64,000 bases of DNA from Streptococcus infantis (lineage in GTDB: Bacteria > Bacillota > Bacilli > Lactobacillales > Streptococcaceae): the NCBI RefSeq assembly GCF_000963255.1, contig NZ_JYOV01000012.1, forward strand, positions 124,001 to 188,000, written 5' to 3'. Shown here one piece after another: positions 19,601 through 28,384 of this stretch; position 1 is the stretch's first letter; every line of letters starts with the position of its first letter. A program made the translations under genes and the position numbers. The notes below the pieces were generated by a model that worked only from the letters and a program-made list of their open reading frames with translations, ran no database searches and had not been told where the DNA came from.

Positions 19601-20694
19601 GTGTGGCTATCACTGAAATGGCCTTTATCGCACCAAGTGAAGCACCAAAAGACAATACAGCTTCTAAACTTCTAGTAGATGGTAAAGAGCTTGCTGACTT
19701 CTCTGAAGCTCGTGTGGATTACCAAGTAACCTATAGTGGAAACCGTCCTAAAGTGACCGTTGAAGCTGGTGAAAACGTAGCGGCAACAGTTGTCGATAGT
19801 GGTGACGATAAACTTCCAGTCTTGGTACGTCTCGTTTCAGAAAGTGGTAAACACGTCAAGGAATACCGTATCCAATTGACCAAAGAAAAGGTTGAAACTG
19901 GAAAAGTTGCCCCAGCTGTTCAGGAAGAGCTTCCTAGCCTAGAAGTGGTAGAAGAAACTCTCAGCTTCAAGACAGTGAAGAAAGAAGATCCAACTCTACC
20001 AGAAGGTGAAACTCGTGTGACTCAAGCAGGTCGTGAAGGTAAAGAACGTATCCTGACTGAAGTAGCACTAGATGGAAGCCGTACTGAAAAACTTCGCGAA
20101 ACTATTGACGCACCGCAAGATGAGATTGTCTTAGTCGGAACTAAGAAAGAAGTATCTGGTAAAACAGATCCAGCTATCCATGAAGTTCCAGAATTTACAG
20201 GTGGTGTCAATGGAGCAGAAGCAGCTGTTCATGAAGTCCCAGAGTACCCAGGAGTCATTGGCACAGCAGGTGATGAGCCAGCACCAGTAGTAGAGGTTCC
20301 AGAATTTACAGGCGGTGTCAATGGGGCAGAAGCTGCTGTTCATGAAGTACCAGAGTATACTGGTCATGTAAATGGTTCAGAAGGAACTACCCATCAAGTT
20401 CCACACTTTGAAGGTGGCGTTCCTGGTGGAGAAGGGACTAGTCACCAAGTTCCAGAATTTACTGGACGTGTGAATGGTTCAGCCCCAACTACAGGTGAAA
20501 CACCAGCATACAGAGATGAGCAGTCACAAGTAGCTCTTGCTATGTCACAAGACAAGACCTACCAAGCGCCTGCAAGTCATCAAAATATCCTCCCTGAAAC
20601 AGGTACTAAGGAAAATGCAACCCTTGCAACAGCAGGTGTTGTAGGAGCACTACTTGGTCTCTTTGCAATGGGAAAGAAAAAAGAAGACGAATAA
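13681..20694 (+). CDS. bgaA: Cell-wall-anchored beta-galactosidase BgaA
   Basis: A 2337-residue surface exo-beta-galactosidase that removes terminal galactose from host glycans. It has a YSIRK-type signal peptide (YSIRKFTVGTCS at 12-23), a GH2 sugar-binding domain from about 141, and a GH2 barrel with acid/base E554 (WSIGNE) and nucleophile E635 (YGSE). Long Big/galactose-binding-like regions follow, including two similar modules near WTNWNRTSEASVGI and WTNWSPTPSDNPEVSVGV that resemble CBM71. A G5-like domain lies at about 2091-2156, then VPEFTGGVNG-type repeats, LPETG at 2304-2308 and a charged tail. AGGAGG precedes the ATG. The pneumococcal enzyme I recall is about 100 residues shorter. Confidence 0.95.
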   Translation: MGKDHWNRKRVYSIRKFTVGTCSVVIGTCSVLFGASVAGANPVAAEETPITVATEKVEDESKKENLVETANSVADEAVAPSHEAEKAQDDQTLQSDSDKKEDSMLDKKPQVITQDQSAQTEKPDLKPATSEEVNQLVEDRKVEFNQNWHFKLNANAKDAIKPDADVSSWKKLDLPHDWSIYNDFDHDSPAQNEGGQLNGGDAWYRKTFKLDEKDLNKNVRLVFDGVYMDSQVYVNGQLVGHYPNGYNQFSYDITDYLNKDGRENVVAVHAVNKQPSSRWYSGSGIYRDVTLQVTDKVHAEKNGTTILTPDLEKQQNGKVDTHVTSKIVNTDDKDHEIVAEYQIIERNGQAVTDVVRTDSQVLKAHQSTSLNAILQVEKPKLWTVLNDKPALYELVTRVYRDGQLVDAKKDLFGYRYYNWTPNEGFSLNGERIKFHGVSLHHDHGALGAEENYKAEYRRLKQMKDMGVNSIRTTHNPASEQTLQIAAELGLLVQEEAFDTWYGGKKQYDYGRFFDKDATHPDAKKGEKWSDFDLRTMVERGKNNPAIVMWSIGNEIGEADGKARSLATVKRLVQVIKAVDKTRYVTMGADKFRFGDGSGDHEKIANELDAVGFNYSEDNYKKLRAKHPNWLIYGSETSSATRTRGSYFRPESELVHSNQAYRHYEQSDYGNDRVGWGKTATASWTFDRDNAGYAGQFIWTGTDYIGEPTPWHNQNNTPVKSSYFGIVDTAGIPKNDYYLYQSQWVSAQKKPMVHLLPHWNWEDPTLKANVADADGKIPVRAFSNAASVELFLNGESLGKKTFNKKQTSDGRTYQEGANAKELYLEWKVAYQPGTLEAVARDEAGNEIARDKVTTAGEPAGVRLVKEENAIAADGKDLTYIYYEIVDSAGNVVPTANNLVRFQLHGQGQIVGVDNGEQASRERYKEQADGSWVRKAFNGKGIVIVKSTEQAGKFTLTAHSDLLKSDQTTIFTGKKDQAEKTVLGTEVAKVRTVIGQAPKMPKKVAFIYSDGSRTKLPVEWSAVDVNEPGIVTVKGVADGRDVEARVEVLALEAELPVVKRIAPNTDLSSVDKSVSYVLSDGTVASYDVNKWEIAAEDQAKLAIPGSRIPAKGILEDEEIAATLVVAEGEAANPVVPSVTVADQAVEGLSTDQPVKYHKLAYGVALPEVKATAENAQVTVIQANEANGMRASIHVQPNDGGPLQTYAIQFLQEAPQIERLSLEVENAATLKEDQTVGIKVLAHYQDGTQAVLKADKVTYSTTGEGDVAVRKGMLELHKPGQVTLKAQFEGAEGQIDLNIQANTESKVVQAIRPVSVVTGLNQEPSLPATVTVEYDKGFPKVHKVTWQAVAKEDLAKYHSFDILGKVEGIEKEAHAKVSVEGIIAVEEVSVTTPVAEAPQLPESVRTYHSNGQVSSAKVTWDAIEPSQYAQEGKFTVTGHVEGTQLPTKLHVRVSAQTETGANISDQWTGSELPLAFASDSNPSDSVANVNDKLISYNNQPANRWTNWNRTSEASVGILFGDSGIMSKRSVDNLNVAFHEDHGVGAPKSYVIEYYVGSATPTVPKNPSFVAREDHVFNDDKNWKEVTNLKAPDQVRAGEMTHFSFDKVNTYAVRIRMVRPDGKWGTSITEMQIFSKQVAAAKNAQAQIQVDGKDLPNFNPGLTDYYLEASQGKAPAVTASVTENGIATVVPSVGEGDPVRVVVKAENGDILGEYRLHFTNDKDLLASKPVAVAKSSRLVAKGQTLELPAKVPVYFTGKSDYEVKDLAVDWEAIPAENLTKAGEFTVHGRVLGTDLTAEVAVRVTDKLGENLSDNPDFDDDSNRSFASATNDIDPNSHDRVDYVNDGSDDETRRWTNWSPTPSDNPEVSVGVIFRENGKIVERTVAEGSIRFFADGGTDAPSKLVLERYVGPEFDSPEYYSNYQPYDPEHPFNTPSNWEKVEYRADQEVQAGTDIHVTFAPVKAKAMRWRMDRKADKKGVAITEMAFIAPSEAPKDNTASKLLVDGKELADFSEARVDYQVTYSGNRPKVTVEAGENVAATVVDSGDDKLPVLVRLVSESGKHVKEYRIQLTKEKVETGKVAPAVQEELPSLEVVEETLSFKTVKKEDPTLPEGETRVTQAGREGKERILTEVALDGSRTEKLRETIDAPQDEIVLVGTKKEVSGKTDPAIHEVPEFTGGVNGAEAAVHEVPEYPGVIGTAGDEPAPVVEVPEFTGGVNGAEAAVHEVPEYTGHVNGSEGTTHQVPHFEGGVPGGEGTSHQVPEFTGRVNGSAPTTGETPAYRDEQSQVALAMSQDKTYQAPASHQNILPETGTKENATLATAGVVGALLGLFAMGKKKEDE
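20161..20500 (+). repeat. BgaA C-terminal coding repeats
   Basis: The codons encode repeated units based on VPEFTGGVNGAEAAVHEVPEY. Two long units (near 20183 and 20297) are almost identical in DNA; later units diverge (QVPHFEGGVPGGEG, QVPEFTGRVNGS). They form a spacer between the G5-like domain and the LPETG anchor and are a likely site of length variation by slippage or recombination. Confidence 0.8.
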
Positions 20695-20751
20695 GATGAT
20701 GTAAAAGCATCTAAGTCATAGAGATTGGACCAAGAGACTAATCTCGACAAT

Positions 20752-20809
20752 AAAAAGCGGACAAAACTAGTTTTCTGATTTACAGAGGCTGGTCTTGTCC
20801 GCTTTTTTA
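20752..20809 (+). terminator. bgaA terminator
   Basis: AAAAGCGGACAA pairs with TTGTCCGCTTTT across a ~30-base loop, followed by a T run. It ends the bgaA transcript. Confidence 0.85.
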
Positions 20810-21044
20810 TCTAAACAGTTAATTGCAAAAGAAGACCAAAGATGATATTTGACAAAAAACTAAAATAACAAACTAGAGGAATTGCATCAGAAACATGGTG
20901 AGTAAGGAATGGATATACTGAATTGGATTCAGCATATCTGAGGACTTTGAAAATCTCTCTAAAGTCTACAGGGATAAGCTTTCTTTCTCTCCTCAAAAGA
21001 GTTATAATAAAGATGAAAATAGGGATAGAAGAGGAGGAGATAGG
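20810..21044 (+). promoter_or_regulatory. Upstream region of ABC exporter operon
   Basis: No gene is visible here. It holds an imperfect 12-bp inverted repeat (GATATACTGAAT / ATTCAGCATATC, 20912-20938, three-base loop, one mismatch), a TATAAT at 21003-21008 without a clear -35, and GAGGAGGAG ahead of the exporter ATPase. The inverted repeat could be an operator. Confidence 0.4.
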
Positions 21045-21746
21045 ATGGCTTATATTGAAATGAAAAACAGCTATAAGAGGTATCATACTGGTGATACAGA
21101 AATCGTGGCCAATCGAGATGTCAGCTTCGAGATTGAAAAGGGAGAACTAGTCATTATCCTTGGGTCATCTGGTGCAGGGAAGTCAACCGTTTTAAATATT
21201 CTTGGTGGTATGGATACAAACGATGAAGGGCAAGTCTGGATTGATGGGACCAATATCTCGAATTTCACTTCTCATCAGAGAACTAACTATCGTAGAGATG
21301 ACGTTGGCTTTGTCTTTCAGTTTTACAATTTGGTTTCTAACTTGACTGCTAAGGAAAATGTTGAGCTAGCTTCAGAAATTGTTGCCGATGCCTTGGATCC
21401 TGAGCAGGTTCTCAAGGATGTAGGATTAGGGCACCGTCTTAATAACTTTCCAGCTCAGCTGTCAGGCGGTGAGCAACAACGGGTATCCATTGCTCGAGCC
21501 GTGGCTAAAAATCCTAAAATTCTCCTTTGTGATGAACCAACGGGAGCTTTGGATTACCAGACGGGTAAGCAGGTTCTAAAGATTCTTCAAGATATGTCAC
21601 GTAAGAAGGGGGCTACTGTTATCATCGTGACCCATAATGCCTCCCTAGCTCCTATAGCTGATCGGGTAATTCAGATGCATGATGCCAGTGTCAAGAGTGT
21701 TATCCTCAATCCTCAACCCCAGGATATTGATGATTTGGAGTACTAA
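21045..21746 (+). CDS. ABC transporter ATP-binding protein (MacB/LolD type)
   Basis: A 233-residue ATPase. It has Walker [10 protein letters not shown] near residue 39, a Q loop (VFQFYNL), signature LSGGEQQR, Walker [12 protein letters not shown] and the switch histidine VTHN. PTGALD is typical of ATPases that serve FtsX/MacB-type permeases. A strong GAGGAGG precedes the start. The permease gene starts one base after its stop, so the two form one exporter. Substrate is unknown; related Firmicute pairs export or sense peptides. Confidence 0.92.
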   Translation: MAYIEMKNSYKRYHTGDTEIVANRDVSFEIEKGELVIILGSSGAGKSTVLNILGGMDTNDEGQVWIDGTNISNFTSHQRTNYRRDDVGFVFQFYNLVSNLTAKENVELASEIVADALDPEQVLKDVGLGHRLNNFPAQLSGGEQQRVSIARAVAKNPKILLCDEPTGALDYQTGKQVLKILQDMSRKKGATVIIVTHNASLAPIADRVIQMHDASVKSVILNPQPQDIDDLEY

Positions 21747-21747
21747 A

Positions 21748-24453
21748 ATGAAAAGAAAGACATATTGGAAGGACCTGCTCCAGTCTTTCACAGGTTCAAA
21801 AGGACGGTTTTTATCCATCCTAACTCTGATGATGTTAGGTTCTTTAGCCGTGGTTGGTCTCAAAGTAGCCAGTCCCAATATGGAGCGAACAGCTTGGACT
21901 TATCTGAAAGATACTAATGTGGCAGATATGACCGTCATAGCAGATTACGGTCTAGATCAGGCAGACCAGGAAGAATTGCAAACTCTATCAGGAGCAGATG
22001 TTGAATTTGGCTATATGACAGATTTGACTTTGGCAAACAGTGAAGATGCCATACGGATCTTTTCAAATACTGAAAAGATTTCAAAATTTCAAGTAACGGA
22101 AGGTCGTTTGCCTGAAAAAGAAGATGAGTTGGCCTTGGCGGATTTTTGGAAAGATCGTTATCAGATTGGTCAAGTCATTCAGTTGAGCCAAAAGAAGGGC
22201 AGCAATTCTCAGTTGAAGCGGGATAGTTATACCATTACAGGCTTCGTCCACTCTCCAGATATTTTCTCAAAAACGGATATGGGGAGTTCAGCCAGTGGTA
22301 ATGGGAACTTAGCAGCCTATGGTGTCGTAACTGAAGCAAATTTCAAGAGCTCTGTTTACACGATTGCCCGCCTACGTTTTGCTAGCCTAACAGATGTCAA
22401 TCCCTTCTCTAGTGATTACGAAAAGAAGCTAGAGGAAGAAGAAGCAACTCTCAAGGAACTAGTTGCTGATAATGGACAAGCGCGGCTAGAGAAAATGAAG
22501 AAGGATGCCCAAGAGTCCCTTGATGAGGGCAAGAAACAACTAGACGAGGCAGAGACCAACTTGACAGCTGGCAAGAAACGCCTACAAGAAATCGAAACGC
22601 GTCTACAAGCTCAAGAAAATCAAGTGAGCCAACTACCAGAACCACAAAAAAGTCAAGCCTCTAGTCAGTTAGAAGAAGCAAAAAAGCAACTGAAGCAGGA
22701 ACAGGAAAAGCTGAGCCAAGCCGAAACAGATCTTACTAACGAAAAGGCTAAATGGCAGACCAGTCAGGATGAAGTCAATGCTCTGACAGAGCCAACCTAT
22801 CATGTCTACAATCGCAAGAGTTCTCCTACTGGTCAAGGTTATCTCATGTATAGTAATTCGGCCATGAGTATTCGTGCCGTAGGGAATATTTTTCCAGTTG
22901 TTCTCTATGCTGTAGCAGCCATGGTTACCTTTACCACCATGACACGATTTGTAGACGAGGAAAGGACCAATGCTGGTATCTTTAAGGCTTTAGGCTACCA
23001 TAGCAAGGATATCATCGCTAAGTTTGTGATTTATGGTCTGGTTGCTGGCACTCTTGGAACCCTTCTAGGAATTTTGCTTGGTCACTACATCCTAGCACCT
23101 ACTATTTCGCATATCATTACTAAGCGAATGATTGTTGGAGAGAGTCAGCAGTATTTCTATTGGACCTATAGTTGCTTAGCTCTGGGTCTAAGCTTAGTGG
23201 CTAGTGTCCTACCTGCCTACCTTGTATCTCGCAGAGAGTTGCATGAAGAAGCAGCGCAATTATTACTACCCAAGCCACCAGTCAAGGGTTCTAAAATTCT
23301 CTTGGAGCGGATAACCTTTATCTGGTCACGTTTGAGTTTTACTCAGAAGGTGACAGCCCGCAACATTTTCCGTTATAAGCAGCGTATGCTGATGACCATT
23401 TTTGGAGTTGCTGGTTCAGTAGCCCTCCTCTTTGCAGGACTTGGGATTCAATCCTCTGTGGTTGGAGTGGCAGACAGGCAGTTTAAGGATCTGCAACAAT
23501 ACCAGATGGTTCTCTCTGTCAATTCTCGAGCTTCTGATTCTGACAAGGCTAAGCTAGAGGAAAAACTGAAAAGTGATGAAGTTGAAAACTATCGTTTAAT
23601 TTCTTCCAAACAGATTGAGGAAGACTATGCCGGTAAAGCTGGCGTTCAGACCGTGACCATCATGGTAACGGATCAAGATGACCTAGCTCCCTTTGTTCTC
23701 TTGGAAAAAAATGGGGAAAAACTGAACTTATCAAACGGAGTCATTTTGACAGAAAAATTAGCCCAGTTAGCTGGAGTTTCTGTTGGTGACAACTTTACAA
23801 TCGATGGGAAAACCTTTAAAGTAGGTGCTATCACCGAGCACTATGTAGGCCATTTTGTCTATATGAATCAGGCGACCTATGAGAAAATTTATGGTCAAAC
23901 TCCTAAGATGAATACCTATCTAGTCCAACTAAAGGATAAAAGTGAAGTCAATACCGAGAGAGTTGCAGGAGAATTTATGGATCAGGCGGCTGTCAGTGGC
24001 CTCGTTCAAAATGCCTCCACCATTCAGCTCTTTGAAAGTTTTGCCAATTCTTTGAATCATACCATGGCGATTTTGGTGCTGGTATCGGTGCTACTGGCTA
24101 TTGTGATTCTCTATAATTTGACCAATATCAATGTTGCTGAACGGATTAGGGAACTCTCAACCATCAAGGTTCTTGGTTTTCATAACAAAGAAGTGACCCT
24201 TTATATCTATCGGGAGACCATCATATTGTCACTAATCGGAATGATTGTAGGTTTGGTATCAGGCTATTATCTCCATCAATTTCTCATTCAGATGATTGCA
24301 CCTGGAACCTTCCGTTTTCAACCGAAGGTCGGCTGGGAAGTGTATCTCATCCCAATTCTAGCTGTTAGTGTCATCTTGACTATCCTAGGCTTTTTTGTCA
24401 ATCATTATCTCCGAAAGGTAGATATGCTTGAAGCCCTCAAGTCTGTAGAATAG
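21748..24453 (+). CDS. ABC transporter permease, FtsX-like, with coiled-coil insert
   Basis: A 901-residue permease. The start is ATG 21748 after TTGGAG; upstream in-frame ATGs lie inside the ATPase gene. It has one N-terminal membrane helix (SILTLMMLGSLAVVGLKVAS), a large extracellular part, a long coiled coil (about residues 225-350, LDEGKKQLDEAETNL...), then two FtsX domains: three helices before about 515 and a second set at the C-terminus (HTMAILVLVSVLLAIVIL onward). The coiled coil is a mark of large streptococcal exporters of this type. It works with the upstream ATPase at the membrane. Confidence 0.9.
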   Translation: MKRKTYWKDLLQSFTGSKGRFLSILTLMMLGSLAVVGLKVASPNMERTAWTYLKDTNVADMTVIADYGLDQADQEELQTLSGADVEFGYMTDLTLANSEDAIRIFSNTEKISKFQVTEGRLPEKEDELALADFWKDRYQIGQVIQLSQKKGSNSQLKRDSYTITGFVHSPDIFSKTDMGSSASGNGNLAAYGVVTEANFKSSVYTIARLRFASLTDVNPFSSDYEKKLEEEEATLKELVADNGQARLEKMKKDAQESLDEGKKQLDEAETNLTAGKKRLQEIETRLQAQENQVSQLPEPQKSQASSQLEEAKKQLKQEQEKLSQAETDLTNEKAKWQTSQDEVNALTEPTYHVYNRKSSPTGQGYLMYSNSAMSIRAVGNIFPVVLYAVAAMVTFTTMTRFVDEERTNAGIFKALGYHSKDIIAKFVIYGLVAGTLGTLLGILLGHYILAPTISHIITKRMIVGESQQYFYWTYSCLALGLSLVASVLPAYLVSRRELHEEAAQLLLPKPPVKGSKILLERITFIWSRLSFTQKVTARNIFRYKQRMLMTIFGVAGSVALLFAGLGIQSSVVGVADRQFKDLQQYQMVLSVNSRASDSDKAKLEEKLKSDEVENYRLISSKQIEEDYAGKAGVQTVTIMVTDQDDLAPFVLLEKNGEKLNLSNGVILTEKLAQLAGVSVGDNFTIDGKTFKVGAITEHYVGHFVYMNQATYEKIYGQTPKMNTYLVQLKDKSEVNTERVAGEFMDQAAVSGLVQNASTIQLFESFANSLNHTMAILVLVSVLLAIVILYNLTNINVAERIRELSTIKVLGFHNKEVTLYIYRETIILSLIGMIVGLVSGYYLHQFLIQMIAPGTFRFQPKVGWEVYLIPILAVSVILTILGFFVNHYLRKVDMLEALKSVE

Positions 24454-24477
24454 TTGGTCGAGGACAAAAACAAATAA

Positions 24478-24500
24478 GAAAGCCCTTTGTGGCTTTTTTA
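24478..24500 (+). terminator. Terminator after ABC exporter
   Basis: AAAGCC pairs with GGCTTT around a short loop, followed by TTTTTATTTTC. Confidence 0.7.
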
Positions 24501-24512
24501 TTTTCATAAAAA

Positions 24513-24521
24513 TGGTAAAAT
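24513..24521 (+). promoter_or_regulatory. Extended -10 promoter for murD operon
   Basis: TGG-TAAAAT forms an extended -10 element 28 bases upstream of the murD start, directly after the terminator of the exporter operon. Confidence 0.5.
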
Positions 24522-24548
24522 AGTAAGAGTAGAAATGGAGTTCTAGAT

Positions 24549-25901
24549 ATGAAACGAATTGATCAATTTGAAAATAAGAAAGTATTAGTCCTAGGATTGG
24601 CAAAATCTGGTGAATCTGCAGCTCGTCTTTTGGACAAGCTAGGTGCCATTGTGACAGTGAATGATGGCAAGCCTTTTGAGGAAAATCCAGCTGCGCAAAG
24701 TCTCTTGGAAGAGGGTATCAAGGTTGTCACTGGTGGACATCCATTGGAATTGTTGGACGAAGATTTTGCCTTGATGGTAAAAAATCCAGGAATCCCTTAT
24801 AGCAATCCTATGATTGAAAAAGCTCTAGAGAAAGGCATTCCGGTTTTGACTGAGGTTGAATTAGCCTACTTGATCTCAGAAGCACCAATCGTAGGTATTA
24901 CAGGTTCAAATGGTAAGACAACGACCACCACTATGATTGGAGAAGTTCTGACTGCTGCAGGGCAAAATGGTCTCTTATCAGGTAACATCGGATATCCTGC
25001 TAGTCAGGTGGCTCAAACTGCGACAGATAAGGATACTCTTGTCATGGAGCTATCTTCTTTCCAATTAATGGGAATCCAGGAATTCCATCCTGAAATTGCT
25101 GTTATTACCAACCTGATGCCAACCCATATTGACTATCACGGTTCTTTTGAGGACTATGTGGCAGCCAAGTGGAATATTCAAAGCAATATGACAGCGGCTG
25201 ATTACTTAGTATTGAACTTCAACCAGGAATTAGCTAAAGAGCTTGCTACAAAGACAAACGCGACTGTAGTACCATTCTCAACCCTTGAAAAGGTTGACGG
25301 TGCTTATCTTGAAGATGGTTATCTATACTTCCGTGGTGAAAAAGTCATGGCAGCTGATGAAATCGGTGTTCCGGGTAGCCACAATGTGGAAAATGCTCTT
25401 GCCACCATTGCTGTTGCTAAACTTCGTGGTGTTGACAATGAAACCATCAAGGAAACCTTGTCAGCCTTTGGAGGAGTTAAACACCGTCTCCAATTCGTAG
25501 ATGAAATAAAGGGTGTGAAATTCTACAATGATAGTAAGTCAACCAATATCTTAGCAACTCAAAAAGCCTTGTCTGGATTTGACAATAGCAAGGTTATCTT
25601 GATTGCTGGTGGTTTGGACCGTGGTAATGAGTTTGACGAATTGGTTCCAGATATTACTGGACTTAAGAAAATGGTTATTCTCGGCCAGTCTGCAGAACGT
25701 GTCAAGCGTGCAGCGGACAAGGCTGGTGTGGCTTATGTGGATGCAACAGATATTGCTGACGCAACTCGCAAGGCTTTTGAACTTGCGGAAGAAGGAGATG
25801 TGGTTCTCCTCAGTCCTGCTAATGCTAGCTGGGATATGTATGCTAACTTTGAAGTACGTGGAGATCTTTTTATCGACACTGTAGCGGAGTTAAAGGGATA
25901 A
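24549..25901 (+). CDS. murD: UDP-N-acetylmuramoylalanine--D-glutamate ligase
   Basis: MurD adds D-glutamate to UDP-MurNAc-L-alanine in peptidoglycan precursor synthesis in the cytoplasm. The 450-residue product has an N-terminal Rossmann-like domain ([14 protein letters not shown]), the Mur ligase ATP loop GITGSNGKT at 116-124, [12 protein letters not shown] (metal/substrate region), FGGVKHRLQ, and the C-terminal FYNDSKSTN and AGGLDRG motifs. Length matches the family. It begins a murD-murG-divIB cluster in which genes are separated by 1 and 9 bases. Confidence 0.97.
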   Translation: MKRIDQFENKKVLVLGLAKSGESAARLLDKLGAIVTVNDGKPFEENPAAQSLLEEGIKVVTGGHPLELLDEDFALMVKNPGIPYSNPMIEKALEKGIPVLTEVELAYLISEAPIVGITGSNGKTTTTTMIGEVLTAAGQNGLLSGNIGYPASQVAQTATDKDTLVMELSSFQLMGIQEFHPEIAVITNLMPTHIDYHGSFEDYVAAKWNIQSNMTAADYLVLNFNQELAKELATKTNATVVPFSTLEKVDGAYLEDGYLYFRGEKVMAADEIGVPGSHNVENALATIAVAKLRGVDNETIKETLSAFGGVKHRLQFVDEIKGVKFYNDSKSTNILATQKALSGFDNSKVILIAGGLDRGNEFDELVPDITGLKKMVILGQSAERVKRAADKAGVAYVDATDIADATRKAFELAEEGDVVLLSPANASWDMYANFEVRGDLFIDTVAELKG

Positions 25902-25902
25902 T

Positions 25903-26961
25903 ATGAAAAAAATAGTATTTACAGGTGGGGGAACGGTTGGACACGTTACCCTCAACCTTTTGTTAATGCCTAAGTTCATCGAAGATGGCTGGGAAGTCCA
26001 CTATATTGGTGATAAGAACGGAATTGAGCATCATGAAATCCTCAAGTCAGGTTTGGACGTCACCTTCCATTCTATTGCAACTGGGAAATTGCGCCGATAT
26101 TTCTCATGGCAAAATATGGTTGACGTCTTTAAGGTTGCTTTTGGAATCTTTCAATCGCTCTTTATCATGCTTCGACTTCGTCCTCAGGCCCTCTTTTCTA
26201 AGGGGGGATTTGTATCTGTTCCTCCTGTTATTGCGGCGCGAGTATGTAGAGTACCAGTTTTTATCCACGAGTCTGACCTCTCTATGGGTTTGGCCAATAA
26301 AATCGCCTATAAGTTTGCGACCAAGATGTACTCTACTTTTGAGCAAGCATCTAGTCTCACTAAGGTAGAGCACGTTGGAGCCGTGACCAAGGTTTCTGGT
26401 CCAATTATGGAAGAACCCGAAGAAATGGTGGATATCCGAACTTACTTCGATAGTAAGTTACCAACCCTTCTCTTTGTAGGTGGTTCTGCTGGAGCGCGTG
26501 TCTTTAACCAATTAGTTACAGACCACAAGGAAGAGCTGACTAGTCGCTATAATATCATCAACTTGACAGGTGATGCTAGTTTAAATGAACTAAGTTCAAA
26601 CCTCTATCGTGTTGACTATGTGACTGACCTCTATCAACCGCTCATGAATATGGCTGATGTGGTCATTACTCGTGGTGGTGCCAATACCATCTTTGAACTC
26701 CTTGCTATGGCTAAATTGCATGTCATTGTGCCACTGGGGCGTGAAGCTAGCCGTGGAGACCAGATTGAAAATGCAGCTTACTTTGTGAAAAAAGGCTATG
26801 CAGAGGAGTTGCAAGAGAGCGATTTGACCTTGTCTACTTTAGAAGAAAAGGTAAGCAAGCTTTTGACCCACAAAGAAGACTACCAGAGCACGATGAAAAA
26901 TTCTCATGAATTAAAATCTGTGGCGGATTTTTATGCGCTACTAAAAAAAGATCTATCATAA
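25903..26961 (+). CDS. murG: UDP-GlcNAc:undecaprenyl-PP-MurNAc-pentapeptide GlcNAc transferase
   Basis: MurG is a peripheral membrane GT28 enzyme that converts lipid I to lipid II. The 352-residue product has [13 protein letters not shown] at the N-terminus (glycine-rich acceptor loop), [12 protein letters not shown] and [12 protein letters not shown], and in the C-terminal half [11 protein letters not shown] and [15 protein letters not shown], which bind UDP-GlcNAc. It starts one base after murD and is followed by divIB, linking precursor synthesis with septal assembly. Confidence 0.97.
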   Translation: MKKIVFTGGGTVGHVTLNLLLMPKFIEDGWEVHYIGDKNGIEHHEILKSGLDVTFHSIATGKLRRYFSWQNMVDVFKVAFGIFQSLFIMLRLRPQALFSKGGFVSVPPVIAARVCRVPVFIHESDLSMGLANKIAYKFATKMYSTFEQASSLTKVEHVGAVTKVSGPIMEEPEEMVDIRTYFDSKLPTLLFVGGSAGARVFNQLVTDHKEELTSRYNIINLTGDASLNELSSNLYRVDYVTDLYQPLMNMADVVITRGGANTIFELLAMAKLHVIVPLGREASRGDQIENAAYFVKKGYAEELQESDLTLSTLEEKVSKLLTHKEDYQSTMKNSHELKSVADFYALLKKDLS

Positions 26962-26970
26962 GGAAAATCG

Positions 26971-28281
26971 ATGTCAAAGGATAAGAAACAAGAGCCAACT
27001 CAAGGCAAGGAATTGTCAGAGTGGCAAAAACGAAATCAAGAATATCTTCAAAAAAAGGCTGAAGAAGAGGCCCAACTAGCCAAAGAAAAGGCCCAAGCAG
27101 ATGCCAATAAAAAAGAAGTTTCAAAAGCTCTCGAAGAAGAAGCCACCTTATCAGAGTGGCAGAAGCAGAACCGTGAATATCTGCGCAAAAAAGCTGAAGA
27201 AGAGATCAAGGAAGAACAAGAGTCAGACTTATCTGAAGATACTGAGGCAGAAGAGGATTCAGATTCTAATCCTGAAGAGCAGAAGGAGAGTGCAGAAGAC
27301 CAGTCCTCTCCTGAGAATGAGGAGGAAACTACTGAGACAGAACAAGTAGAAGAAGAGGACGAAACATCTGAAGAAAAATCTGAAGAAACAAAAGTAGAAG
27401 AAAAGAGATCTAAGTCTAAGAAAAAGATTGCTAAGCCTTCTATTCCAAGTGTTCATATCTGGCGTGCTGTTACGATTCTAATCCCAAGTTTGCTTGTCTT
27501 GATCTTTTCCATCTATCTTTTGACGCCATACTCAACTTTGAAAAACATAGAAGTCACTGGTACGGTAGAGACCAATGCAGACCAAATCAAAGAGGCTTCA
27601 GGGATTCGTGATAGTGACTATACCTTTGATCTACTCCTCAATAAAGACAAACATGCTGAGATGATTAAGTCCAATCACTGGATTGAATCTGCGAGCATTC
27701 ACTATCAATTCCCGACCAATTTTACCATCCAGGTCAAGGAATACGGGATTGTAGCCTATTATGTTTCTGGAGAGGATCATTATCCGATTCTTTCTAGTGG
27801 GACGGTGGAAACCAGTCCAGTTAGTCTAGTCAGTCTTCCTGAAACCTATATGTCCGTACTCTTTAACGATGAGCAGCAAGTCAAAACCTTGATTGAACAA
27901 CTGGCTGAAGTCAGCCCAGAGATTAAGCAAGCTATCAAAACGATTGAATTGGCTCCAAGCAGTGTAACCAGTGATCTGCTCAAAATTACCATGTATGATA
28001 CGGATGAGGTTTTGGTTCCTTTATCAGAACTAGGTAAAAAATTGCCTTACTATAGCAAGATTAAACCTCAATTAACAGTTCCAAGCGGTATTGATATGGA
28101 AGTTGGGATCTATAGTTATAGCTTGACGGATAAGGCTTTAGAAGAAGCGAGAATCAAAGCTAAAGAAGAGGAAAAGAAGAAGCAGGAAGAAGAAAAGAAA
28201 AAACAAGAAGAGCAAGGGAATCAAACTCAGAATCAAACACAAACTCAAAATCAAACAACCCAACAATCACAGAGTCGATAA
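26971..28281 (+). CDS. divIB: Cell division protein DivIB (FtsQ)
   Basis: DivIB is a bitopic division protein that works with FtsL and DivIC at the septum. The 436-residue product has a long, highly charged cytoplasmic region (about 1-160), one membrane helix (about 162-184, AVTILIPSLLVLIFSIYLL), then a POTRA domain beginning LKNIEVTG and an FtsQ/DivIB beta domain. The cytoplasmic part repeats the motif LSEWQKRNQEYLQKKAEEE twice (near 15 and 60). The tail is low-complexity K/E and then Q/N/T-rich. Length and order fit streptococcal DivIB. Confidence 0.95.
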   Translation: MSKDKKQEPTQGKELSEWQKRNQEYLQKKAEEEAQLAKEKAQADANKKEVSKALEEEATLSEWQKQNREYLRKKAEEEIKEEQESDLSEDTEAEEDSDSNPEEQKESAEDQSSPENEEETTETEQVEEEDETSEEKSEETKVEEKRSKSKKKIAKPSIPSVHIWRAVTILIPSLLVLIFSIYLLTPYSTLKNIEVTGTVETNADQIKEASGIRDSDYTFDLLLNKDKHAEMIKSNHWIESASIHYQFPTNFTIQVKEYGIVAYYVSGEDHYPILSSGTVETSPVSLVSLPETYMSVLFNDEQQVKTLIEQLAEVSPEIKQAIKTIELAPSSVTSDLLKITMYDTDEVLVPLSELGKKLPYYSKIKPQLTVPSGIDMEVGIYSYSLTDKALEEARIKAKEEEKKKQEEEKKKQEEQGNQTQNQTQTQNQTTQQSQSR

Positions 28282-28349
28282 ACTTGAGAACATTCTATCT
28301 GCTTGATTGTGAGTCTTGGCTTTAAAGTTCTTCGTATACCAGTTTTTAC

Positions 28350-28378
28350 TTGACAAGTCCCGCTTTAAATAATAGAAT
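28350..28378 (+). promoter_or_regulatory. pyrFE promoter
   Basis: TTGACA (28350-28355) and TAGAAT (28373-28378) are separated by 17 bases, giving a start near 28385 and a leader of about 150 bases ahead of pyrF. Confidence 0.85.
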
Positions 28379-28384
28379 AGTAAA

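Noticed and set aside
20022..20367. Long minus-strand frames inside bgaA
   Set aside because: They are in antisense to a well-supported gene, arise from repeat and codon bias, and lack ribosome binding sites.
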